From: Bacteroidales bacterium
Lineage (GTDB): Bacteria > Bacteroidota > Bacteroidia > Bacteroidales > GCA-2748055
DNA: 37,860 nucleotides
Assembly: GCA_021740585.1 (NCBI GenBank)
Contig: JAIOZM010000038.1
Coordinates: 1-37,860 of the forward strand
Direction of reading: 5' to 3'
The translations under genes were made by a program, and so were the position numbers. Below the pieces are notes generated by a model. That model worked only from the letters and a program-made list of their open reading frames with translations. It was not told the DNA's origin and made no database searches. Positions 1 to 6,776 of this stretch are shown here, piece by piece; the first letter of the stretch is position 1; each line of letters begins with the position of its first letter.

Positions 1-1
1 C

Positions 2-1135
2 TTCCAGCGAAAAGAAATAAAGGATGTTCTGGCCTATTTCAAATATGTTATAAATCCAAAAGACGACGAAGCGTTTAAAAGAATTATCAATTACCCAAAA
101 AGAGGGATAGGTGCCACCACCGTTAGTAAGCTGGAAACACTAGCATCTGCCAATGATCTTTCGGTATGGGAAGTGCTAAACAGCGGATCGCAGTTACAAA
201 AATTCTTCAATTCGGGAACCCTGAATAAATTGTTTACTTTCCTGAATCTTATTAAAGAGTTCAGAACCAAAATTACTGAAATGGAGGCCTTCGACCTTGC
301 CTATACCATCGCTACGAAAACTGATATTATGAAAGATCTGGTGGCTGATAAAACACCGGAAGGAATTTCCCGTTACGAAAACCTGGAGGAATTACTCAAT
401 GGAATAAAAGAATTTACTGAAAGTGAAGAACAAGCCGAGGAAAATTCATTAAGTCATTACCTTCAAACAATAACCCTTTACACCGATGCCGATAAAGAGG
501 ATAAGGAAGAATTCAACAGAGTTACACTAATGACCATACATGCGGCAAAAGGTTTAGAATTTGAGGAAGTGTTTATTGTGGGTATGGAGGAAGAACTTTT
601 TCCTTCGCACATGTCATCCACTACTCAAAAGGACCTTGAGGAAGAACGAAGATTATTCTATGTGGCACTTACAAGAGCCAAAAAAAGAGTGCATTTGTCT
701 TATGCAGATATGAGGTATAAGTGGGGCCTGATGAATTATACCAAGCCCAGCCGGTTTATTGCCGAAATTAATCAGGAATATCTTGAAATGCCTGTTGAGG
801 ATGCGATTACGGAGTTCTTAAGCGAGGCCAAAACAAAAAAATTCAACGGAATCAAACCAGGCATTCACAAAAAAACAGTAGCTGAAAAAGTAGTTCCAAA
901 AATTATCCCCGGAAACCTCAAAAAGATTGAAGTAACAAAGAGCGACAGGACACAGGTAGCCACCGATTTATCTATGCTAAAAATTGGAGTCAGGATTCAG
1001 CACCAACGGTTCGGAAAAGGAATAATTGAGGCCTTAGAAGGTGAAGGAAATAATTTAAAAGCCAGTGTGGCATTCGATACAGGTCAGAAGAAGCAATTGT
1101 TGCTGAAATTTGCTAAACTGGAAGTGCTGGTTTAG
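2..1135 (+). CDS. uvrD: UvrD/PcrA-type DNA helicase, 3' part only
   Basis: This is the C-terminal part of a superfamily 1A 3'-5' DNA helicase of repair and replication restart. The frame is open from base 2, and the first codons already read FQRKEIKDVLAYFKYVINP, the family's 2A-domain motif, so the gene starts outside the window and the GTG at 173 is not its start. Motif V (VTLMTIHAAKGLEFEEVFIVG, about base 520) and motif VI (EERRLFYVALTRAKKRVHLS, about base 645) are both present. The last 50 residues (FGKGIIEALEGEG onward) match the small Tudor-like C-terminal domain of PcrA that contacts RNA polymerase in its relatives. The ATP-binding N-terminal half cannot be seen. A promoter for the next gene follows within 60 bases. 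Confidence 0.95.
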   Translation, partial: FQRKEIKDVLAYFKYVINPKDDEAFKRIINYPKRGIGATTVSKLETLASANDLSVWEVLNSGSQLQKFFNSGTLNKLFTFLNLIKEFRTKITEMEAFDLAYTIATKTDIMKDLVADKTPEGISRYENLEELLNGIKEFTESEEQAEENSLSHYLQTITLYTDADKEDKEEFNRVTLMTIHAAKGLEFEEVFIVGMEEELFPSHMSSTTQKDLEEERRLFYVALTRAKKRVHLSYADMRYKWGLMNYTKPSRFIAEINQEYLEMPVEDAITEFLSEAKTKKFNGIKPGIHKKTVAEKVVPKIIPGNLKKIEVTKSDRTQVATDLSMLKIGVRIQHQRFGKGIIEALEGEGNNLKASVAFDTGQKKQLLLKFAKLEVLV

Positions 1136-1188
1136 TATATCCCTTCTGAACTGAAATTAATTATTTTACGGCTTGTTTCTAAAAGGAT

Positions 1189-1219
1189 TTTGTTCATCCG
1201 ATGAATTGCATTAGCTTTG
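1189..1219 (+). promoter_or_regulatory. Bacteroidota-type promoter of DUF4290-murA
   Basis: A -33 element TTTG (1189-1192) lies 19 bases before a perfect -7 box TAGCTTTG (1212-1219, consensus TAnnTTTG). Transcription would begin near 1225, about ten bases before the ATG at 1235. This rules out the TTG at 1217 as a start because it lies inside the -7 box. It is the best-formed promoter in the window. Confidence 0.7.
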
Positions 1220-1234
1220 CAAAAAATATATTTA

Positions 1235-1837
1235 ATGGTTTACGACTATAATACAAGCAGAGAAAATCTTATTCTTCCTGAATACGGCAGAAATATCCAG
1301 AAAATGATCGCCCACATTGGCACCATAGAAGATAGAGCTGAAAGAAATAAAGCAGCCATGACCATCATTGGTATCATGGGAAACCTCAATCCACATCTGC
1401 GTGATGTTGGAGACTACAAACACAAACTTTGGGATCATCTTGCGATTATTTCAGAATTTAAACTGGATATTGATTCTCCCTATGATACTCCAGAACCATC
1501 AAAATTTCAATCGAAACCTAACAAGATTGAATACAACCAAAACCGGTTAAAATTCAAGCATTACGGAAAAGCTGTAGGCTTAATGTTGGGAAAAGCAGCG
1601 GAAATGGAAGAGGGTGAAGAAAAAACTTACCTGATTTCTTTACTTGCAAATCATTTAAAGAAATCGTATCTCACCTGGAACAGGGAAGCTGTAGAAAACG
1701 AGCAAATTCTTAAAGATCTGAAATTACTGTCCAAAGGTACCATTGCTTTAGGTCCTGATGATGTTCAATTGAATGAAACCAGAGATATTCTGCATCAAAA
1801 CCGCAAAAAACCAAGGCCTCAGAGAAAATCTAAATAA
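1235..1837 (+). CDS. DUF4290 domain protein
   Basis: A 200-residue cytoplasmic protein of the DUF4290 family, which is confined to Bacteroidota and usually sits directly upstream of murA, as here. The N-terminal family signature is visible: YNTSRENLILPEYGRNIQKM, then helical stretches including a conserved region around NLNPHLRDVGDYKHKLWDH. The C-terminus is very basic (NRKKPRPQRKSK). The function is unknown to me. Translation is taken from ATG 1235, not from the upstream TTG at 1217, because a promoter -7 box covers 1212-1219. The stop codon is 8 bases from the murA ATG, so the two are probably co-transcribed and a role tied to peptidoglycan synthesis is a reasonable guess from position only. 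Confidence 0.9.
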   Translation: MVYDYNTSRENLILPEYGRNIQKMIAHIGTIEDRAERNKAAMTIIGIMGNLNPHLRDVGDYKHKLWDHLAIISEFKLDIDSPYDTPEPSKFQSKPNKIEYNQNRLKFKHYGKAVGLMLGKAAEMEEGEEKTYLISLLANHLKKSYLTWNREAVENEQILKDLKLLSKGTIALGPDDVQLNETRDILHQNRKKPRPQRKSK

Positions 1838-1845
1838 TTTTGTCT

Positions 1846-3150
1846 ATGAGTAGTTTCCGTATTGAAGGGGGACATAAATTAAAGGGAGAAATTATTCCTC
1901 AGGGCGCTAAAAATGAAGCGCTCCAAATTTTATGTGCCGTGTTACTTACTCCAGATGAAGTTATTGTAGAAAATATTCCGGGTATTCGTGATGTAATGAA
2001 ATTAATTGATCTGCTGGCGGATCTTGGAGTTAAAACAGTAAAACTTTCAGAGAATAAATACAGCTTTAAAGCTGAAAACATTGACATTCCATATCTCGAA
2101 ACTGATAAATTCAGGGAACAATCGTCAGCACTGCGGGGATCTGTGATGATTGTCGGACCTTTATTAGGACGATATGGCAAAGCCTTTATTCCAAAACCCG
2201 GCGGTGATAAAATCGGCCGCAGAAGACTCGACACCCATTTCCTTGGATTTGAAAAGCTGGGTGCCCGATTTAATTTCGACACCAAAAAATATCAATACTC
2301 CGTCGATGCCAGTGAGTTAAAGGGCGCATATATGCTACTCGACGAAGCCAGCGTTACAGGAACTGCCAATATTATTATGGCTGCGGTTCTTGCCAAAGGC
2401 TTAACAACCATTTATAATGCAGCCTGCGAACCATATATTCAGCAATTATGCCTGATGTTAAACTGGATGGGCGCAAATATTTCAGGTATTGGCTCCAATC
2501 TTTTAAAGATTGAAGGTGTGAAAAAATTATCGGGAACCCACCACAGGATTCTTCCTGATATGATAGAAATTGGCAGCTTTATTGGATTGGCTGCCATGAC
2601 AGGTTCAGAAATTACAATAAAAGATGTAAATCTTCCAATGCTTGGAATTATTCCGAATGCCTTTGCCCGATTGGGTATAGCCATGGAATTCCGCGGTGAT
2701 GATATCTACATTCCACCTCAGGATATGTATGAGATTGAAACTTTTATTGACGGTGCCATCATGACTATTGCAGACGCTCCCTGGCCCGGATTAACACCTG
2801 ATTTACTCAGCGTTTTACTTGTTGTTTCAACCCAGGCAAAAGGCACCATATTGATTCATCAGAAAATGTTTGAATCCAGATTATTCTTTGTTGACAAACT
2901 CATTGATATGGGTGCTCAGATAATATTATGCGATCCACATCGTGCCAATATTGTTGGATTGAATAAAAAAATAAATCTACGCGCCACTATGATGACCTCC
3001 CCTGATATCCGTGCCGGAGTAGCTCTGCTTATTGCTGCAATGTCGGCCGAAGGAACCAGTATTATCCACAATGTTGAGCAAATTGATCGCGGTTATCAAA
3101 ATATCGATCAAAGACTAAATGCCTTAGGAGCTCATATTGAAAGGTTCTAA
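1846..3150 (+). CDS. murA: UDP-N-acetylglucosamine 1-carboxyvinyltransferase (MurA)
   Basis: This enzyme transfers enolpyruvate from PEP to UDP-GlcNAc, the first committed step of peptidoglycan synthesis, in the cytoplasm. The protein has 434 residues from ATG 1846; a TTG six bases upstream is less likely. The EPSP-synthase fold signatures are present: GAKNEAL near the N-terminus (the catalytic Lys-Asn pair), TPDLLSVL (Asp equivalent to E. coli D305) and TSPDIRAGVALLIAAM (Arg equivalent to R397). In the mobile loop, where E. coli reads PGGCTIG, this protein reads PGGDKIG, so the usual active-site Cys115 is Asp (residue 121). Asp at this site is catalytically competent in other MurA enzymes but cannot be alkylated by fosfomycin. 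It follows the DUF4290 gene in one operon. Confidence 0.97.
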   Translation: MSSFRIEGGHKLKGEIIPQGAKNEALQILCAVLLTPDEVIVENIPGIRDVMKLIDLLADLGVKTVKLSENKYSFKAENIDIPYLETDKFREQSSALRGSVMIVGPLLGRYGKAFIPKPGGDKIGRRRLDTHFLGFEKLGARFNFDTKKYQYSVDASELKGAYMLLDEASVTGTANIIMAAVLAKGLTTIYNAACEPYIQQLCLMLNWMGANISGIGSNLLKIEGVKKLSGTHHRILPDMIEIGSFIGLAAMTGSEITIKDVNLPMLGIIPNAFARLGIAMEFRGDDIYIPPQDMYEIETFIDGAIMTIADAPWPGLTPDLLSVLLVVSTQAKGTILIHQKMFESRLFFVDKLIDMGAQIILCDPHRANIVGLNKKINLRATMMTSPDIRAGVALLIAAMSAEGTSIIHNVEQIDRGYQNIDQRLNALGAHIERF

Positions 3151-3165
3151 TTCAAGAATTTTATT

Positions 3166-3173
3166 TATATTTG
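3166..3173 (+). promoter_or_regulatory. Probable -7 box for the thioredoxin-like lipoprotein gene
   Basis: TATATTTG fits the Bacteroidota -7 consensus TAnnTTTG exactly and lies 43 bases before the ATG at 3217. No convincing -33 TTG is found at the usual spacing, so the call rests on the -7 box and its position after the murA stop. Confidence 0.45.
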
Positions 3174-3216
3174 CAGAAATTTATATATATACATAATTAA
3201 ATATAGGAATAAGACT

Positions 3217-3795
3217 ATGAAGACATTATCAATTAGCCTTTTATTTAGTTTCCTGATTGCAATATCTGCATGTTCAGGAAAAAAAAGTGAGCCAACTGCA
3301 AAACAAAGTGAAGCCCCCGAAACTACCACAGAGCAAGTGCAAGTTCCGGTTGGATTAAATATAGGTCAGCGGGCTCCGGAAATGGAGTACACTTCACCTG
3401 AAGGACAATTACTCAAACTATCCTCACTCAGAGGTCAGCTGGTTCTTATCGACTTTTGGGCAGGTTGGTGCGGCCCCTGCAGAAGAGAAAATCCTAATAT
3501 AGTGAATACCTATCATGCTTTCAAAGACAAAAGTTTTCAAAATGGTGAAGGCTTTACTATTTATTCTGTATCACTCGACAGGACAAAAGAAGATTGGATG
3601 GACGCCATTGCACAAGATAAACTGGAATGGAGATATCATGTAAGTGATCTCAAATATTGGTCATCTGAACCTGCGGCAATGTACCAGGTTAGAGGAATTC
3701 CAGCTAGCTTTTTAATTGACGGAAACGGAGTGATTATTGCAAAGAATCTGAGAGGCGAAGCTTTGGGCGCCAAGCTGAAAGAACTATTGAAATAA
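3217..3795 (+). CDS. TlpA/ResA-like thiol-disulfide oxidoreductase, lipoprotein
   Basis: A 192-residue exported thioredoxin-fold protein. The N-terminus is a lipoprotein signal peptide with lipobox ISAC, so Cys19 would be lipidated and the protein anchored in the periplasm. A low-complexity Thr/Glu/Gln linker (about 22-45) leads to an AhpC/TSA-thioredoxin domain with the redox motif WCGPC (Cys85 and Cys88) preceded by IDFWAG, and the cis-Pro segment GIPASFLID near residue 165. Proteins of this group reduce or isomerise periplasmic disulfides, for example during cytochrome c maturation, but no cytochrome genes are nearby and the substrate cannot be told. It has its own -7 promoter box and a strong terminator, so it is probably monocistronic. 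Confidence 0.93.
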   Translation: MKTLSISLLFSFLIAISACSGKKSEPTAKQSEAPETTTEQVQVPVGLNIGQRAPEMEYTSPEGQLLKLSSLRGQLVLIDFWAGWCGPCRRENPNIVNTYHAFKDKSFQNGEGFTIYSVSLDRTKEDWMDAIAQDKLEWRYHVSDLKYWSSEPAAMYQVRGIPASFLIDGNGVIIAKNLRGEALGAKLKELLK

Positions 3796-3811
3796 GAAAA
3801 ATTACATACTT

Positions 3812-3844
3812 AAGCCGCTTCATATTTTTGGAGCGGCTTTTTTT
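3812..3844 (+). terminator. Rho-independent terminator after the TlpA-like gene
   Basis: An 8-bp perfect stem (AAGCCGCT, 3812-3819, with AGCGGCTT, 3832-3839), a 12-base loop, and a run of seven T ending at 3844. It lies 16 bases after the stop codon. Confidence 0.9.
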
Positions 3845-3907
3845 GTGCCCTGAAATATTATCAAAAAAAAAGCTATATTTACCTAAACTATACACATATA
3901 AAGTAGC

Positions 3908-4036
3908 ATGGGGAGCCAATTAAAAGGATCAAAAACTGAACAAAATTTAATAAAGTCTTTTGCTGGTGAATCACAAGCTCTAGAGAACTGTCCTGTTTGT
4001 TTGCACCCTAAAGCTTTTATCCAAGCAAAAGAATAG
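3908..4036 (+). pseudogene. Internally deleted rubrerythrin, 42 codons, still open
   Basis: An uninterrupted 42-codon frame from ATG 3908 to TAG 4036. Residues 1-24 end in KTEQNLIKSFAGESQA, the start of the first helix of the rubrerythrin diiron domain. Residues 25-42 begin LENCPVCLHPKAF, the last Cys knuckle and C-terminus of the rubredoxin domain. About 150 residues of a normal protein of roughly 190 are absent, and the join at Ala24 (3977-3979) keeps frame, as if a deletion used the shared Ala codon of ESQA and ALE. One diiron ligand (Glu21) and two of four rubredoxin cysteines (Cys28, Cys31) remain, so neither iron site can form as in the parent, a peroxide-reducing enzyme. It is most likely a decaying remnant. 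A translated mini-protein is possible but unproven. Confidence 0.85.
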
Positions 4037-4058
4037 AATACTTAAATAAGTTTGCCGC

Positions 4059-4099
4059 CAGGGAGGAAAAAACGTGTCTCCTACCCTGCTGTTTTTTTT
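4059..4099 (+). terminator. Possible terminator after the rubrerythrin remnant
   Basis: CAGGG (4059-4063) pairs with CCCTG (4084-4088). A small internal loop and GGA/TCC pairing (4065-4067 with 4079-4081) continue the stem, which is followed by eight T at 4092-4099. It sits 22 bases after the stop of the deleted rubrerythrin frame and is plausibly the old terminator of the intact gene. Confidence 0.5.
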
Positions 4100-4319
4100 C
4101 GGTGATCCAAACCGCTGCAGAAAGCCTAAAATGAAAGTATGCTTTAAGCTAAAATCAGTAAAATTTTTCAAAGGACGAAATATAATATTATTTATGAAAC
4201 TCCCTGCAATGACTAACGTATAAATTGTTCTGCCGGACTTTTAATTTGAATGGTTAACCTCCTCAGGAGGAATGTATTTTTGTAAGAATAATAATTTCAT
4301 AAAATTATTTTAAATCATA
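4100..4319. other. Non-coding leader region of the signalling block
   Basis: About 220 AT-rich bases with no credible coding frame on either strand. The only structure I see is at its right end: a 13-bp odd palindrome and a -7 promoter box, both listed separately. Including the stretch before it (3845-3907), the interval between the TlpA-like gene and cheR has no gene except the rubrerythrin remnant. Confidence 0.6.
4258..4282 (+). promoter_or_regulatory. Probable promoter and operator of cheR
   Basis: TATTTTTG (4275-4282) matches the -7 consensus TAnnTTTG and lies 37 bases before the cheR ATG. Four bases upstream is the odd palindrome CCTCCTCAGGAGG (4258-4270), six-base arms around a central C, standing out as GC-rich in AT-rich DNA. 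Its place within the promoter spacer would suit a repressor or activator site. No -33 TTG is seen at the normal distance. Confidence 0.4.
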
Positions 4320-5156
4320 ATGCATCAATCTGAAATTAAAATAATAGTAAATCTTCTTGAAAAACAGAGAGGTTTCGACTTTTCCGGCTACCGGGAAGCA
4401 ATGTTGGAACGACGAATTCAGAAAAGAATAAATGCCACAGGTTGCAAACATTCTGACGAATATATTGAGTTCCTGCTTCAAAATCCTGATGAGTTTGACC
4501 TTTTGATTGATGTTTTCACAATAAATGTTAGTCGCTTTTTTAGAAATTCTCTAACCTGGGAATATATAAGAAAAATAATAATCCCGAATTTATTGAATTC
4601 CAAAATAAAAGCCAACGATTCAAGTCTTCGTTTCTGGTCAGCCGGATGTTCCTATGGAGAAGAACCTTACTCACTTGCTATTATCTTAAAGGAAATCCTT
4701 TCTAAAGAAGATACTTCTTATAATATCAACATTTTCGCAACCGATCTGGATAAAAAAGCCCTTGAAAGAGCGTCTGCTGGCATTTATGGATTTGAAAGCC
4801 TTAAAAAAGTTCCATACGGTATCTTAAAAAAGTATTTCACAAACAAAGGAGATCAATATGAATTAGACTCTGAAATCAAAGAAATGACAAATATCTCTTT
4901 CTTTGATTTATTGGATAAAAAACATTTGGTGCCGCCCGATAGCATATACGGAGGATTTGACATCGTTTTTTGTCGTAATGTATTGATATATTTCAATATT
5001 GACACACAGAAAATCATTTTTAATAAGCTTTTTAAATCTCTGAAGACTAATGGATACCTGGTGCTGGGTGATTCAGAAATGCCGGATGAAGATTATAAAT
5101 ATATATTGAAAAGGGAAAATAGTTGTTGTAAAATTTATAGGAAGGTAGGAGGCTAG
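4320..5156 (+). CDS. cheR: CheR-type protein-glutamate O-methyltransferase
   Basis: A 278-residue full-length CheR: an all-helical N-terminal domain (about 1-75, with LERRIQKRINATG and DVFTINVSRFFRN, the CheR_N signature) and a SAM-dependent methyltransferase domain. The SAM-binding motif SAGCSYGEEPYS is at 107-118, and FDIVFCRNVLIYFN follows near residue 215. CheR enzymes methylate glutamates in receptor coiled coils. No CheB methylesterase, CheA, CheW or methyl-accepting receptor is encoded in the window, so this is an orphan copy. It heads a co-directional run with a PAS protein and two hybrid kinases, which suggests that its target is one of those kinases rather than a chemotaxis receptor; that is inference. 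The start ATG 4320 follows an A-rich leader and a -7 box. Confidence 0.95.
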   Translation: MHQSEIKIIVNLLEKQRGFDFSGYREAMLERRIQKRINATGCKHSDEYIEFLLQNPDEFDLLIDVFTINVSRFFRNSLTWEYIRKIIIPNLLNSKIKANDSSLRFWSAGCSYGEEPYSLAIILKEILSKEDTSYNINIFATDLDKKALERASAGIYGFESLKKVPYGILKKYFTNKGDQYELDSEIKEMTNISFFDLLDKKHLVPPDSIYGGFDIVFCRNVLIYFNIDTQKIIFNKLFKSLKTNGYLVLGDSEMPDEDYKYILKRENSCCKIYRKVGG

Positions 5157-5162
5157 CCTGCA

Positions 5163-5179
5163 AGCATTTATTAAATGCT
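5163..5179. repeat. Perfect hairpin after cheR
   Basis: AGCATTT (5163-5169), loop ATT, AAATGCT (5173-5179), seven bases after the cheR stop. There is no proper T-run after it, so it could be a weak terminator, an mRNA-stabilising stem that separates cheR from the downstream genes, or chance in AT-rich DNA. Confidence 0.4.
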
Positions 5180-5279
5180 CATTTCTGTTCAGACCTCCAA
5201 TGCTGAATGAAAGTTAAATGCTAAAATGAAAATGTAGTTAGTAATACCAACAACCCGGAGCAAATACAAAAAATATAAC

Positions 5280-6620
5280 ATGAAAAATCCTTATAATATA
5301 ATAGAATCGGCTCCTTTAATTGACATTATTCCCATTCCAATCTGTTATGTGGACAAAGAGGGTGTTTTTACATTCAGAAATAAAAGATTCATTGATGTTT
5401 TCGGTTATGATGAAAAGGACGTGCCCACTTTGAAAGAGTGGTGGCTTAAGGCATACCCAGATGAAGATTACCGAAAATGGGTTACTATTAATTGGGAGTT
5501 AGCAGTTAATAATGCCGCAAAAACAGGCTCCGACATCCAATCTGAAGTGTATAATGTTACGTGCAAAAATGGAATTGTCAGAAATATCATAATATCGGGG
5601 TCAACTATTAATGATGAAATTCTGGCCACCTTTTTTGACATCACTGAGCTCAAACAAGCTGAGAAAAACCTTCTTGCTAATGAAGAAAGATTCATACTGG
5701 CTAATAAAGCATCAGATAATGGGATTTGGGACTGGTTAACCTTAGAGAATAAAGTGTATTACAGCGACCAATGGAAGGCTCAATTAGGATATAAACCCAA
5801 CGAAATTGCTAATGAATTTAAAAGCTGGGAAGATTTATTGCATCCGGATTGTAAAGAAGATATGTCACAAAAATTAAGGGAATTTTTGTCAAATCCTACT
5901 GATTTTTTTATAGCAGAGTTTCGGATGAAGCATAAAGATGGTTCGTATAGATGGATAGGCAATAAAGCAGCCTCGGTAAGAGATGAAAACGGAAAGGTAA
6001 TTCGAATGTATGGAGCTCATACAGACATAACAAAACGAAAGGAGGCGGAGATTGAACTTCTGGAGAAAAACAATTTCATTGACAAGATCATTGAGGGTTC
6101 TGCCATTAGTATATGGATATCTGATGATAAAGGAACCCTGATAAGGGCAAATCCGGCTTGTCTAAAATTCTTTGGAGCAACAGAAGAAGAGGTAGTTGGT
6201 AAATATAATCTATTTGGCGATAAGGTTATTGAGGAAAAGGGATTTATTCCTGAAATTAAAAAAGTATTTGAAAAGGGAGAGGTTGCGGATATTCTTGTTG
6301 ATTACGATTTAAGTGCTGTTGAAGTGGTAAACGTTAAAAACGCCACGCATAAAATAGTAAACTCAATATTTACTCCTATTTTTGATAGAAATGAAAAGGT
6401 ATCTAATGTTATAGTACAATCAATAGATCTTACTAATATTAAAAAGGCAGAAGAAGAGCTAAAGAACCATCGTGATAGTCTTGAAGAATTAATTAAAGCA
6501 AGAACTAAAGAATTAGAAGATAAAAATAAAGAACTCGACAACGCACTATTGGTATTTGTTGGCAGGGAACAGACCATTAAAAAGCTTGAGGAAAGAATCA
6601 AGGCTTTTGAAGGGAGGTAG
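5280..6620 (+). CDS. Triple-PAS sensor protein without an output domain
   Basis: A 446-residue soluble protein with three consecutive PAS/PAC units: about 8-127 (IPICYVDKEGVFTFRNKRF), 134-258 (GIWDWLTLENKVYYSDQW, with PAC ending HTDITKRKEAE) and 266-390 (SIWISDDKGTLIRANPACL, ending SIDLTNIKKAEEE). A coiled coil (about 387-446) ends in LVFVGREQTIKKLEERI, a segment that in many related sensors precedes a kinase. No HisKA, ATPase, GGDEF or other output follows, and I find no kinase remnant in the 156 bases after the stop. It may signal by dimerising with the neighbouring kinases, or it may be the sensory half of a split kinase. It lies 123 bases downstream of cheR. The ligands are unknown. Confidence 0.88.
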   Translation: MKNPYNIIESAPLIDIIPIPICYVDKEGVFTFRNKRFIDVFGYDEKDVPTLKEWWLKAYPDEDYRKWVTINWELAVNNAAKTGSDIQSEVYNVTCKNGIVRNIIISGSTINDEILATFFDITELKQAEKNLLANEERFILANKASDNGIWDWLTLENKVYYSDQWKAQLGYKPNEIANEFKSWEDLLHPDCKEDMSQKLREFLSNPTDFFIAEFRMKHKDGSYRWIGNKAASVRDENGKVIRMYGAHTDITKRKEAEIELLEKNNFIDKIIEGSAISIWISDDKGTLIRANPACLKFFGATEEEVVGKYNLFGDKVIEEKGFIPEIKKVFEKGEVADILVDYDLSAVEVVNVKNATHKIVNSIFTPIFDRNEKVSNVIVQSIDLTNIKKAEEELKNHRDSLEELIKARTKELEDKNKELDNALLVFVGREQTIKKLEERIKAFEGR

Positions 6621-6776
6621 GTGAATGATGTGTGAGAATTGAAAGCTCTGGTAAGTAAAGAATAAGAGAGAAAAAAATAATTATAAAAATGCGTGAAACT
6701 GAATCGACATTTGAACCTGTAAACATCTAAAAACACCCAATCAATTACTTAAAATACTCAACAACTCATTGCCCCA

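Noticed and set aside
1217..1234. TTG start of the DUF4290 gene
   Set aside because: It lies within a well-formed -7 promoter box, and the conserved family start is at ATG 1235.
3980..4171. A minus-strand frame of 63 codons
   Set aside because: It has no domain-like features and lies antisense to the rubrerythrin remnant and its terminator.
4320..5156. CheR as part of a chemotaxis operon
   Set aside because: No CheA, CheW, CheB, CheY-only protein or methyl-accepting receptor is in the window.
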